The notes beneath the pieces were generated by a model. The model did no database searches, was not told where the DNA came from, and saw nothing but the letters and a program-made list of their open reading frames with translations. A stretch of 64,000 bases of DNA from Pseudomonas gingeri (GTDB lineage Bacteria > Pseudomonadota > Gammaproteobacteria > Pseudomonadales > Pseudomonadaceae), in NCBI RefSeq assembly GCF_013386165.1, contig NZ_JACAOS010000015.1:693594-757593 (forward strand), in the 5' to 3' direction. The first letter of the stretch is position 1. Each line of letters starts with the position of its first letter. Below are positions 8,006 to 16,397 of this stretch, piece by piece. A program made the position numbers and the translations under genes.

Positions 8006-9352
8006 TTATTCGGCAGCCGGCGCTTCCGGCTTGCGACGCTTGAGCGGCGCCATGCCGTCCTTGCTGACCAACGACAGGGCATCGGTCTTCGGTCGGTTGG
8101 CGATCTTGCGTTTGGTCGGTGCCTTGGCGGCCGACTTCTTCTTGTCGCCCTTGGCGTCGGTCTTTTTCTTCTTCACGCCCACGGCCTTGCCCGAAGCCTT
8201 GACCTTCTTCGGCCCGCCATAGGTGCCTTTGACTTCCTTGATGGTGCGACGCTCGAAGCTCTGCTTGAGGTAGCGCTCGATGCTCGACATCAGGTTCCAG
8301 TCGCCGTGGCAGATCAGCGAGATCGCCAGACCGTCGTTACCGGCACGCCCGGTGCGACCGATACGGTGCACGTATTCGTCGCCGCTGCGGGGCATATCGA
8401 AGTTGATCACCAGGTCCAGGCCGTCCACGTCCAGGCCGCGTGCGGCGACGTCGGTGGCCACGAGGATCTTCACCCCGCCCTGCTTCAGGCGGTCGATGGC
8501 CAGCTTGCGGTCTTTCTGGTCCTTCTCGCCGTGCAGGACGAAAGCCTTGTATTCCTGAGCCACCAGGCGGCCGTAGATACGGTCGGCCATGGCTCGGGTG
8601 TTGGTGAAGACAATGGCTTTCTGATAGGTCTCGTTGGCCAGCAGCCAGTTGAGGATCTGCTCTTTGTGCTGGTTGTGGTCAGCGGTGATGATCTGCTGGC
8701 GCGTGGTGTCGTTCAGCTGGCTGACCGCATTGAGCTGCAGGTGCTCAGGGTTGTTCAGGACCTTGGCGATCATATCGCGCAGGCCGGAACCACCGGTGGT
8801 GGCGGAGAACAGCATGGTCTGCTGACGGTTGGTGCACTCGTCCACCAGACGCTGCACGTCTTCGGCAAACCCCATGTCGAGCATGCGATCGGCTTCGTCG
8901 AGCACCAGCACTTCGACTTCTTTCAAGTCCAGGTTGCCGGCGTTCAGTTGCTCGATCATCCGCCCCGGGGTGCCGATGAGGATATCCGGCACCTTGCGCA
9001 GCATGGCGGCCTGGACCTTGAAGTCTTCACCGCCGGTGATCAGGCCGGACTTGATGAAGGTGAACTGGGAGAAGCGTTCGACTTCCTTGATGGTCTGCTG
9101 GGCCAGCTCGCGGGTCGGCAGCAGAATCAGGGTCTTGATGCTGACACGCACCTTGGCCGGGCCGATCAGGCGATTGAGGATCGGCAGGACGAACGCAGCG
9201 GTTTTGCCGCTGCCGGTCTGCGCCGTCACCCGCAGGTCACGCCCCTGCAACGCCAGCGGAATGGCCGCGGCCTGCACCGGCGTAGGCTCGACAAATTTAA
9301 GCTCGGCCACGGCTTTGAGCAGGCGTTCGTGCAGGGCGAATTCGGAAAACAC
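8006..9352 (-). CDS. DEAD-box ATP-dependent RNA helicase
   Basis: A 448-residue protein with the full DEAD-box motif set: Q motif PTPVQ (23-27), Walker A AQTGSGKT (43-50), PTRELA, GTPGR, DEAD within VLVLDEADRMLDMGFAED, SAT, and motif VI HRIGRTGR in the second RecA domain. The last ~60 residues are a Lys-rich tail (KVKASGKAVGVKKKK...) typical of non-specific RNA-binding extensions. GTG 9352 is chosen because it follows GAGG, begins FSEFALHERLL like its relatives, and avoids overlap with the AraC gene; the frame itself is open to 9478. It should remodel RNA in ribosome assembly, decay or cold response; which of the several Pseudomonas paralogues this is I cannot fix. Confidence 0.92.
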   Translation of the reverse strand: MFSEFALHERLLKAVAELKFVEPTPVQAAAIPLALQGRDLRVTAQTGSGKTAAFVLPILNRLIGPAKVRVSIKTLILLPTRELAQQTIKEVERFSQFTFIKSGLITGGEDFKVQAAMLRKVPDILIGTPGRMIEQLNAGNLDLKEVEVLVLDEADRMLDMGFAEDVQRLVDECTNRQQTMLFSATTGGSGLRDMIAKVLNNPEHLQLNAVSQLNDTTRQQIITADHNQHKEQILNWLLANETYQKAIVFTNTRAMADRIYGRLVAQEYKAFVLHGEKDQKDRKLAIDRLKQGGVKILVATDVAARGLDVDGLDLVINFDMPRSGDEYVHRIGRTGRAGNDGLAISLICHGDWNLMSSIERYLKQSFERRTIKEVKGTYGGPKKVKASGKAVGVKKKKTDAKGDKKKSAAKAPTKRKIANRPKTDALSLVSKDGMAPLKRRKPEAPAAE

Positions 9353-9380
9353 GGGTGCTACCTCGAAGAAATACAAAATA

Positions 9381-10358
9381 TCAGCGGCATAGGGTAACGG
9401 TTTCGAGCGCCGAGGCCGAGTTTCTTTGTGAAAAGCGCGACAAACAGCGCTGTTTTTCTGCGCTGGATGGGTTGGCATGACGATAGTCAGTCGGAGTCTG
9501 GTTCATCTCCACACGAAAGTGCCGATTGAAATTGGAGAGGTTGCAGTAACCCACCTCGAAACAGATGTCCGCCACCGACATCTGGGTTTGCAGCAACAAA
9601 CGGCAGGCGCGCTGGACCCGAAGCTTGCGCATCAGGTCGATAAAGCCGTGCCCGGTAATACGTTTGAAAAACCGTGAGAACCCCGGTTCACTCATCCCCA
9701 ACTGCCCGGCGATCACTGACAGCCGGACATCCCCCGTCAATTCCCTGAGCAGGTAATCGAACGCTTTGTGGATGCGCTCGGCGCTCCGCTCATCCAGCGA
9801 GGGCATATAACAGGTGCTGGCCAGACAGCACGCCTCATTCTCCGGCGCACTTGCCAGGGTGTTCAGCAATTGCAGGAACATCAGCAAACGCTGCAAACCC
9901 TGGGCAGGACCGATGGCCTCCAACAGCCGGGCCGCTTCAAGCGCCGTATCGCCGGTAAATTCCAGGCCGCGCCGGGCACGCTCGAACAGCACCTGCAAAT
10001 CGCCAAGCTCGGGCATGGCTTCGCGCAGGGCCAGCAGCGCCGCGCCGTTGAATTGCAACACCACATCGCGGCCCACCAGGTGCTCTCCCGGCGCCAAGTC
10101 GCCCATCCAGTCATGGGGCAGGTCCGGCCCCATCATCGCCACATGGCCGGCGGCAAACGCACCGATGTAATCGCCCGCCAACAGTTTGCCGCTGCCCTGG
10201 CGGATCAGATGGATTTCGTATTCGGGATGGTGATTCCAGCGGGCAAGCGCGTAGGGGTAGTCGTGCTCGTACCAGCGAAAGCTGTGTTCCGGCTGGGGCA
10301 GGATGACTTCCAGCTCGGCCGGGTGCTGCTCGAATAGCGCGGTGCGGCGGTCAGGCAT
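9381..10358 (-). CDS. AraC-family regulator, probably MtlR-like polyol activator
   Basis: A 325-residue protein with an N-terminal cupin-like effector domain (WNHHPEYEIHLIRQGSG about residues 40-57, DLPHDWMG) and a C-terminal double helix-turn-helix of AraC type (about 205-295, including MSVADICFEVGYCNLSNFNRHF, the usual second HTH). It is divergent from the polyol-binding protein gene across a 277-bp region, the arrangement expected for its activator. P. fluorescens MtlR, which activates the mannitol/arabitol/glucitol operon, is an AraC protein of about 300 residues, so an MtlR role is a reasonable inference. The 3' end lies only 28 bp from the helicase start, on the same strand. Confidence 0.88.
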   Translation of the reverse strand: MPDRRTALFEQHPAELEVILPQPEHSFRWYEHDYPYALARWNHHPEYEIHLIRQGSGKLLAGDYIGAFAAGHVAMMGPDLPHDWMGDLAPGEHLVGRDVVLQFNGAALLALREAMPELGDLQVLFERARRGLEFTGDTALEAARLLEAIGPAQGLQRLLMFLQLLNTLASAPENEACCLASTCYMPSLDERSAERIHKAFDYLLRELTGDVRLSVIAGQLGMSEPGFSRFFKRITGHGFIDLMRKLRVQRACRLLLQTQMSVADICFEVGYCNLSNFNRHFRVEMNQTPTDYRHANPSSAEKQRCLSRFSQRNSASALETVTLCR

Positions 10359-10439
10359 GGCTTGCCCCTTTTATAGTTCTGAACGGAAACATAGCCGGAT
10401 CAAGCCGTCTTCGCTACCCAGGGCACGGCTCATGACTGG

Positions 10440-10486
10440 TACTTTTTTGATCCTGCCAAGGACAAGCCGGCACGATTAAAAAAGTA
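10440..10486. promoter_or_regulatory. Inverted repeat in the araC/polyol-binding-protein divergent region
   Basis: TACTTTTTT (10440-10448) and AAAAAAGTA (10478-10486) are perfect 9-bp inverted arms, 38 bp centre to centre, in the middle of the 277-bp divergent intergenic region. This spacing would put both arms on nearly the same helix face. It is a candidate regulator site; the rest of the region (10359-10635) shows nothing else I can name. Confidence 0.4.
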
Positions 10487-10635
10487 TCGGTTTCTCGTCC
10501 TCAACGCGTTTGTTGCGCCTTCCGGGAGCTGCTGTAATCCAGCCGTCACCCGCCGCGGGCCAGGACGTTTTTGACCAGCCGCGGCTTACAACAACAATAA
10601 TGATTCCACGCCAGCGGCGTGGAGTGGAGAGCATC

Positions 10636-11949
10636 ATGAAGACCCGGCATCACGCGCTCATCCTGTCCGCGGGCTTGTCTTTGGCCTGTGCCGCCCAAGC
10701 CGCCGAGACCCTCACCATTGCGACGGTGAATAACAGCGATATGATCCGCATGCAGCGGCTCTCCAAGGTTTTCGAAGAACAGCATCCTGACGTCAAGCTG
10801 AATTGGGTCGTACTGGAAGAGAACGTCCTGCGCCAACGGCTGACCACTGACATTGCGACACAAGGCGGGCAGTTTGACGTCTTGACCATCGGCACTTACG
10901 AAACACCGCTGTGGGCCGCCAAGCATTGGCTGGAGCCGATGAAGGATCTGCCGGCGGCCTACGATGTCGCCGATATATTCCCGTCGGTGCGCCAGGGCCT
11001 GTCCCTCGACGGCACCCTCTATGCCCTGCCCTTCTACGGTGAAAGTACCGTCACCTATTACCGCACGGACCTGTTCAAGCAGGCCGGGTTGACGATGCCC
11101 GAACATCCGACCTGGACCCAGCTCGGCCAGTTCGCCGCCAAATTGCACCATCCCGATAAAGAGCAATACGGCATGTGCCTGCGTGGCAAGGCCGGTTGGG
11201 GCGAGAACATGGCGCTCCTCAGCACCATGGCCAATACCTTTGGTGCGCGCTGGTTCGACGAGCAATGGCAGCCCGAGCTGACCGGACCTGAGTGGACCGC
11301 CGCAGCCAATTTCTACGTCAACACCCTCAAAAACTATGGCCCGCCGGGTGTTTCAAGCAATGGCTTCAACGAAACCCTGGCCCTGTTCAACAGTGGCAAA
11401 TGCGCCATCTGGGTCGATGCCAGCGTCGCCGGCTCCTTTACCACCGACAAGACCCAAAGCCGAGTCGCCGACACGGTGGGCTTCGCCCCGGCGCCCGTCG
11501 AAGTCACGGACAAAGGCGCGTCCTGGCTGTATGCCTGGTCATTGGCGATACCCGCCACCTCCCAGCACAAAGAGGCCGCCAAGGCCTTCATCACCTGGGC
11601 CACGTCGAAAGACTACATACAACTGGTCGCCGACAAGGACGGCATCACCAATGTGCCGCCGGGCACCCGCCTGTCCACTTACAGTGACGCCTACCTGAAA
11701 GCCGCGCCCTTCGCCGAAGTCACCCTGCAGATGATGAAGAACGCCGACCCTGCCCATCCGTCGGCCAAGCCTGTGCCCTATGTTGGCATCCAGTACGTGA
11801 CGATTCCCGAGTTCCAGGCCATTGGCACCTCGGTGGGCAAACTGTTTTCCGCCGCGCTCACCGGCCAGGTGTCGGTGGAACAGGCACTGAGCGAGGCTCA
11901 GAGCACCACGCTCAAGGACATGAAACGCGCGGGCTACCCTAAAAAATAA
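10636..11949 (+). CDS. mtlE: Polyol (mannitol/sorbitol) ABC transporter substrate-binding protein
   Basis: A 437-residue periplasmic protein with a Sec signal peptide (MKTRHH basic end, cleavage after AQA near residue 22). The mature chain is a family-1 carbohydrate-binding protein like MtlE/SmoE: LTIATVNNSDMIRMQRL, LPFYGESTVTYYRTDLFK and GKCAIWVDASVAGSF are the type of segments seen there. ATG 10636 has a GGAGAG site. The following gene encodes a sorbitol-type dehydrogenase. The membrane (MtlF, MtlG) and ATPase (MtlK) components that normally follow mtlE are absent in this window, so the protein either borrows another transporter or is left over from a larger operon. Polyol specificity is inferred from sequence style and neighbours. 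Confidence 0.85.
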   Translation: MKTRHHALILSAGLSLACAAQAAETLTIATVNNSDMIRMQRLSKVFEEQHPDVKLNWVVLEENVLRQRLTTDIATQGGQFDVLTIGTYETPLWAAKHWLEPMKDLPAAYDVADIFPSVRQGLSLDGTLYALPFYGESTVTYYRTDLFKQAGLTMPEHPTWTQLGQFAAKLHHPDKEQYGMCLRGKAGWGENMALLSTMANTFGARWFDEQWQPELTGPEWTAAANFYVNTLKNYGPPGVSSNGFNETLALFNSGKCAIWVDASVAGSFTTDKTQSRVADTVGFAPAPVEVTDKGASWLYAWSLAIPATSQHKEAAKAFITWATSKDYIQLVADKDGITNVPPGTRLSTYSDAYLKAAPFAEVTLQMMKNADPAHPSAKPVPYVGIQYVTIPEFQAIGTSVGKLFSAALTGQVSVEQALSEAQSTTLKDMKRAGYPKK

Positions 11950-11956
11950 CCCCCCT

Positions 11957-11984
11957 GGCTGCCGCCGCCCTTTGGCCGGCAGCC
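11957..11984 (+). terminator. Stem-loop between mtlE and the dehydrogenase gene
   Basis: GGCTGCCG (11957-11964) and CGGCAGCC (11977-11984) form a perfect 8-bp stem with a 12-nt loop, starting 8 bp after the mtlE stop. There is no good T-run. Such stems after binding-protein genes commonly stabilise the upstream message or attenuate downstream genes. Confidence 0.5.
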
Positions 11985-12013
11985 CCGTATTTTCGCAAAC
12001 GGGAAAACAGCTG

Positions 12014-12787
12014 ATGAAACGACTTGAAGGAAAAAGCGCATTGGTGACGGGTTCGGCTCGTGGCATCGGACGCTCATTCGCCGAAGCCTACATCCGCGAA
12101 GGCGCCCGCGTGGCGATCGCCGATATCAACCTGGAGCGCGCACAGGCGACGGCCATCGAACTGGGCCCGAAGGCTTACGCGGTAAAAATGGACGTCACCG
12201 ACCAGGCTTCCATCGACGATGCCATTGCCACCGTGGTGGCCCAGACCGGCAAACTCGACATCCTCGTCAACAATGCTGCGCTGTTTGATTTGGCACCGAT
12301 TACCGAGATCACCCGCGAAAGCTACGAGCGTCTGTTCTCAATCAATGTGGCCGGCACCTTGTTTACCCTTCAAGCCGCCGCGAAACAGATGGTCGGCCAG
12401 GGCCATGGCGGAAAGATCATCAACATGGCCAGCCAGGCCGGACGTCGCGGTGAAGCCCTGGTCGCGGTGTACTGCGCAACCAAGGCGGCCGTGATCAGCC
12501 TGACCCAGTCTGCCGGCCTGAACCTCATCAAGCACCAGATCAACGTCAATGCCATCGCTCCCGGGGTGGTCGACGGTGAGCACTGGGACGGCGTCGATGC
12601 CCTGTTCGCCAAGCACGAAAATCGCCCCTTGGGAGAAAAGAAGAGACTGGTGGGAGCGGAAGTGCCCTATGGCCGAATGGCCACCGCTGAAGACCTGACG
12701 GGAATGGCGATCTTCCTTGCCTCGGCGGAGAGCGACTATGTCGTGGCCCAAACCTACAACGTCGACGGCGGGAACTGGATGAGCTGA
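12014..12787 (+). CDS. Sorbitol (L-iditol 2-) dehydrogenase, SmoS-like SDR
   Basis: A 257-residue classical short-chain dehydrogenase: NAD-binding TGSARGIG (12-19), NNAA motif, catalytic Ser in MASQAG and the YCATK Tyr/Lys pair near residue 153. Length and many stretches (FDLAPITEITRESYERLF, NAIAPGVVDGEHWDGVDA, QTYNVDGGNWMS) match, from memory, Rhodobacter sphaeroides SmoS, the sorbitol dehydrogenase encoded in a polyol transport operon. It should oxidise D-sorbitol (also galactitol or L-iditol) with NAD+. It lies 64 bp downstream of mtlE in the same direction, supporting a joint role in polyol use. No sugar kinase gene follows. Confidence 0.88.
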   Translation: MKRLEGKSALVTGSARGIGRSFAEAYIREGARVAIADINLERAQATAIELGPKAYAVKMDVTDQASIDDAIATVVAQTGKLDILVNNAALFDLAPITEITRESYERLFSINVAGTLFTLQAAAKQMVGQGHGGKIINMASQAGRRGEALVAVYCATKAAVISLTQSAGLNLIKHQINVNAIAPGVVDGEHWDGVDALFAKHENRPLGEKKRLVGAEVPYGRMATAEDLTGMAIFLASAESDYVVAQTYNVDGGNWMS

Positions 12788-12906
12788 GACGGGAATCCGC
12801 TCGCCAGCGAGATTTTTGTGAGCGGGCTTGTCTGCAATGGTCATCTTCCAGGTGTTAAATGATCTAATCCCCCCGATCATTTCCTTCAGAAGATTCGTCA
12901 TCCCCC

Positions 12907-14205
12907 ATGGATATCCAACAGCTCTGGCTGCGCACCCAGGATTTTTTCGGCGCACTCGATCAACATCCCCTGCTGCAGGCGGGGCTCGGCCTGGCATTGT
13001 TGCTGATCGTGGCGCTGGTGCTCGGCCGGGTGGCGCGTTATCTGATGCTGCACACCGCCCGGCTGCTGGGGCGCCAGCCGGCGCTGCACTGGGTCAACGA
13101 TCTGCTGCAGAACAAGGTTTTCCATCGACTGGCGCAAACCACGCCGTCGCTGGTGATCCAGTTCGGCCTGCACCTGGTGCCGGAACTGAGCAAGAACGGC
13201 CTGATCTTCTTCGGCAATGTCGCGCTGGCCTTTACCTTCCTGTTCCAGGTACTGGCCATGAGCGCCCTGCTCAATGCTCTGCTGGACATCTACGCCCGCA
13301 CCGAACACGCCCGCACGCGCTCGATCAAGGGTTATGTGCAACTGGCGAAGATGGTGCTGTTCGTGTTCGGCGCCATCGTTATCGTCGCCACGCTGATCGA
13401 CCGTTCGCCGCTATTGCTGCTGTCGGGCCTGGGTGCCATGTCGGCGGTGATCCTGTTGGTCTACAAGGACACCCTGCTGTCCTTCGTCGCCAGCGTGCAG
13501 TTGACCAGCAACGACATGCTGCGGGTCGGCGACTGGATCGAGATGCCCCAGGTCGGTGCCGACGGCGATGTGGTGGACATCACCCTGCATACGGTCAAGG
13601 TGCAGAACTTCGACAAGACCATCGTCTCGATCCCGACCTGGCGGCTGATGAGCGAGTCGTTCCGCAACTGGCGCGGCATGCAGCAATCCGGTGGCCGGCG
13701 GATCAAGCGCAGCCTGTTCATCGACGCCGGGGCCGTGCGCTTCCTCCACGATGACGAAGAACAGCGGCTGAGCCGGGTGCATCTGCTGACCGGTTACATC
13801 AGCCGCAAGCAGGCCGAGCTCAAGGCCTGGAACGAGGCCCAGGGCAATGTGGCGGCGATGTCGGCGAACCGCCGGCGCATGACCAACCTGGGGACCTTTC
13901 GCGCCTATGCCCTGGCGTACCTGAAGAGTCATCCGGAAGTCCAGCAGGGCATGACCTGCATGGTCCGCCAGATGCAGACCACGGCCCAGGGCGTGCCGCT
14001 GGAGATCTACTGCTTCACGTCCACCACCGTCTGGGCCGATTACGAGCGGATCCAGGGGGATATTTTCGATTACCTGCTGGCGGTACTGCCGGAGTTCGGC
14101 CTGAGCCTGTACCAGCAGCCCAGCGGCAACGACCTGCGGGCCGGAATGCTGCCGGCGCTATTGGGTGCCAGCCATATTCCCGAGCCGCAAGAGCATGCGC
14201 TCTAG
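12907..14205 (+). CDS. Mechanosensitive ion channel, MscS family (YbdG-like)
   Basis: A 432-residue inner-membrane protein with about five N-terminal membrane helices, a pore-region helix LLLLSGLGAMSAVILLVYKD (about 158-180) and the MscS beta domain with GDWIEMPQ, DGDVVDITLHTVKVQNFD and IPTWRL. The C-terminal extension (RRMTNLGTFRAYALAYL, FTSTTVWADYERIQGDIFDYLLAVLPEF) is typical of YbdG/MscM-type channels, which protect from mild osmotic down-shock. The gene's stop overlaps the stop of the convergent EamA gene within one CTAG tetranucleotide. Confidence 0.9.
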   Translation: MDIQQLWLRTQDFFGALDQHPLLQAGLGLALLLIVALVLGRVARYLMLHTARLLGRQPALHWVNDLLQNKVFHRLAQTTPSLVIQFGLHLVPELSKNGLIFFGNVALAFTFLFQVLAMSALLNALLDIYARTEHARTRSIKGYVQLAKMVLFVFGAIVIVATLIDRSPLLLLSGLGAMSAVILLVYKDTLLSFVASVQLTSNDMLRVGDWIEMPQVGADGDVVDITLHTVKVQNFDKTIVSIPTWRLMSESFRNWRGMQQSGGRRIKRSLFIDAGAVRFLHDDEEQRLSRVHLLTGYISRKQAELKAWNEAQGNVAAMSANRRRMTNLGTFRAYALAYLKSHPEVQQGMTCMVRQMQTTAQGVPLEIYCFTSTTVWADYERIQGDIFDYLLAVLPEFGLSLYQQPSGNDLRAGMLPALLGASHIPEPQEHAL

Positions 14206-15062
14206 GCCTTGAGCGGGCGGGCGCCCAGGCGGCTGACCCAGACCGCCGCCAGGATCACCAGGCCACCGAAGAACAACCGCCCCAGCGGTTCATGCTGATT
14301 CCAGATCAGCAGGTTGATCAGCAAGCCCACCGGCACGTGCAGGTTGTTCATCACCGCCAACGTACCGCCATTGACCAGGCACGCCCCCTTGTTCCACCAG
14401 TACATGCCCAGCGCCGTGCTGACCAGCCCGAGGAACAGCAACACGCCCCACTGCAAGGGGGCCACGGCCAGGTAACCGCTCTTGCCGAACAACAAAAACG
14501 CCGGCAGCGCCACCGCCAATGCCCCCAGGTAGAAATAGCCGAAACGCCGATAATGCGGCTGGTCGCTGGGGTGACGCGCCACCAGGTGCTTGTAGAGCAC
14601 CTGCCCGGCGGCATAGGTGAAGTTGGCCAGTTGCAGCAACAGGAAACCCATGAAGAAATCCGGATTGATCCGGTCGTAGCGAATCACCGCCGCACCGGCC
14701 ACCGCCACCAACGCAGCGAGCAAGGCCCAGGGATTGAAACGCCGGTTCAAGGCATCTTCGATCAGGGTCACGTGCAAAGGCGTGAGGATGGTGAACAACA
14801 AGACCTCCGGTACCGTCAGCACCCGGAAACTCAGGTACAGGCACACGTAGGTGACGCCGAACTGCAAGGCACCGATCAGCAACATGCCGCGCATGAACGC
14901 CGGCTCCACCTGACGCCAGCGGGTCAAGGGAATGAACACCAGGCCGGCCAGCAGCACCCGCACCAGCACGGCGAAGTAGCTGTCGACGTGACCGGCCAGG
15001 TATTCACCGATCAGACTGAAGGAAAACGCCTGGAGCAGCGTGACGAAAAGTAGATAGCCCAT
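14202..15062 (-). CDS. EamA-family drug/metabolite transporter
   Basis: A 286-residue protein with ten predicted membrane helices arranged as two EamA repeats (GALQFGVTYVCLYLSFRVLT closes the first; QWGVLLFLGLVSTALGMYWWNKG lies in the second). ATG 15062 starts MGYLLFVTLLQAF; the open frame extends to 15170 but runs through the azoR terminator, so the short start is right. The substrate is unknown; relatives are listed as carboxylate/amino acid/amine exporters. Single gene. Confidence 0.88.
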   Translation of the reverse strand: MGYLLFVTLLQAFSFSLIGEYLAGHVDSYFAVLVRVLLAGLVFIPLTRWRQVEPAFMRGMLLIGALQFGVTYVCLYLSFRVLTVPEVLLFTILTPLHVTLIEDALNRRFNPWALLAALVAVAGAAVIRYDRINPDFFMGFLLLQLANFTYAAGQVLYKHLVARHPSDQPHYRRFGYFYLGALAVALPAFLLFGKSGYLAVAPLQWGVLLFLGLVSTALGMYWWNKGACLVNGGTLAVMNNLHVPVGLLINLLIWNQHEPLGRLFFGGLVILAAVWVSRLGARPLKA

Positions 15063-15124
15063 GAGTGCCTCGCAAATAATGGCCGCGACCTTAGCGACTT
15101 TCTGCCGCACAAGGAATCCAGGGC

Positions 15125-15162
15125 AAAAAAAAACCCGATCGGCTGGGCGGCCGGATCGGGTT
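15125..15162 (-). terminator. Rho-independent terminator of azoR
   Basis: AACCCGATC and GATCGGGTT flank a GC-rich centre (with one bulged base). On the minus strand the stem is followed by a run of nine T (15133-15125 region). It lies about 125 bp beyond the azoR stop, pointing away from it. Confidence 0.8.
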
Positions 15163-15285
15163 GCATGCACTCAGGGAGCAACCAGTGCAAAGGGAGGTTC
15201 GATGCGCAAACAACTTGAAGGGGCTGTTTGAATAACTTTTGCTGACGCCACTTAAACAACCGGCGATTAGCTGAACATTAAGCCC

Positions 15286-15885
15286 TCAAGCCACCTGTGC
15301 GATCCGCGCCTTGGCCTGGTTCAGGCCTTTTTCCTGGAAGTCGCCACCCATGTTCAGGCCTTCGGCGTGAATGAAGGTGACGTCGTGGATCCCGATAAAC
15401 GCCAGCACCTGGCGCAGGTAGGGTTCCTGATGATCGTTGGTGCCACCGGCATACAACCCGCCGCGTGCGGTCAGAACATAGGCTCGCTTGCCGATCAGCA
15501 GACCCTGCGGACCGGTGTCGGTGTACTTGAAGGTCAAGCCGGCACGCAGCACATGGTCGAGCCAGGCCTTGAGCGTGCTCGGGATCGCGAAGTTGTACAT
15601 CGGCGCGGCCAGCACCAGCACGTCGGCCGCCAGCAGTTCGTCGGTCAAGTGATTGGAGCGCTCCAGCGCGGCCTTCTCGATGGTCGAGCGTTGCTCGACA
15701 GGTTTCATCCAACCACCCAGCAGGTGGCTGTCCAGATGCGGCACCGGGTCGGTCGCCAGGTCACGAACCGTGATCGGATCGGCCGGGTGGGCAGCTTGCC
15801 ATTGGCCGATGAACTGCTGGGTCAACTGGCGGGAAACCGAGTCTTGCTGGCGGGCGCTGCTTTCGATGATCAGTACGCGAGACAT
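15286..15885 (-). CDS. azoR: FMN-dependent NADH-azoreductase
   Basis: A 199-residue flavodoxin-fold protein of the AzoR (formerly AcpD) family: N-terminal VLIIESSARQQDSVSRQLT supplies the phosphate-binding loop for FMN, APMYNFAIPSTLKAWLDHVLRAG is the strongly conserved flavin-contact segment, and LTARGGLYAGG follows. It reduces quinones and azo compounds with NADH in the cytosol. Start ATG 15885 has a GGAG motif 9 bp upstream. A LysR gene lies 0.5 kb away but another gene intervenes, so its control of azoR is only possible. Confidence 0.93.
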   Translation of the reverse strand: MSRVLIIESSARQQDSVSRQLTQQFIGQWQAAHPADPITVRDLATDPVPHLDSHLLGGWMKPVEQRSTIEKAALERSNHLTDELLAADVLVLAAPMYNFAIPSTLKAWLDHVLRAGLTFKYTDTGPQGLLIGKRAYVLTARGGLYAGGTNDHQEPYLRQVLAFIGIHDVTFIHAEGLNMGGDFQEKGLNQAKARIAQVA

Positions 15886-16033
15886 GGGATATAGGCTCCA
15901 TCGCTAAGGGTTGTAAGTCGATGGAGCGAAGATTAAACAGCGATTAACCGATAAAAAAGCCGAAAAAATGACTGCAACCTATCTATAAATTTGTTGATAG
16001 GCGGAGCATGCTTGGCAGAATGCTCCTCGGGTG

Positions 16034-16348
16034 TCATTTCGCTACGCAGGTCAGTTGCAGGCTCAATCGGATAATGCTGCGGGTGAATTTGATGCTGGCA
16101 TTCTTGCTTTGCCCGGCCCCCAGTTCGAGCTTGCGGGTCCGCGGGGCCTCGGGCCCATTACGGAAGACCACCGTGCACAGGGCATCGGTTTTCCCGTAGT
16201 TGTTCACCTGGATGGAGCCGATATCCGTATCGGTATCAAAGGTCGTGTAGTCGATGCTCTGGCCGTTGAGTTGTTTTTCAACGTCGATGGGATAGGCAAA
16301 CGCCGTCAACGGCAGCATGGCCAGCAACACACAACAGATTTTTCTCAT
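16034..16348 (-). CDS. Small exported protein of unknown function
   Basis: A 104-residue protein with a clear Sec signal peptide (MRKICCVLLAMLPLTAFA, cleavage near residue 18) and a beta-rich mature part with two cysteines (ALCTVVFRNG and LQLTCVAK) that could form a disulphide. I recall similar Pseudomonas proteins labelled '3-phosphoglycerate kinase'; nothing here supports that: it is far too short, is exported and lacks any nucleotide-binding motif. The frame extends to 16396 but ATG 16348 places the signal peptide correctly. Divergent from the LysR gene. Confidence 0.75.
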   Translation of the reverse strand: MRKICCVLLAMLPLTAFAYPIDVEKQLNGQSIDYTTFDTDTDIGSIQVNNYGKTDALCTVVFRNGPEAPRTRKLELGAGQSKNASIKFTRSIIRLSLQLTCVAK

Positions 16349-16397
16349 TCGGCAGTCTCCAGTAAGGACCGCCAGCTTAGGACAAGAGGAACCCAAC

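Noticed and set aside
12788..12906. Text resembling a REP core (GTGAGCGGGCTTGTCTGCAA)
   Set aside because: Only one degenerate arm with no inverted partner; likely chance or an old remnant.
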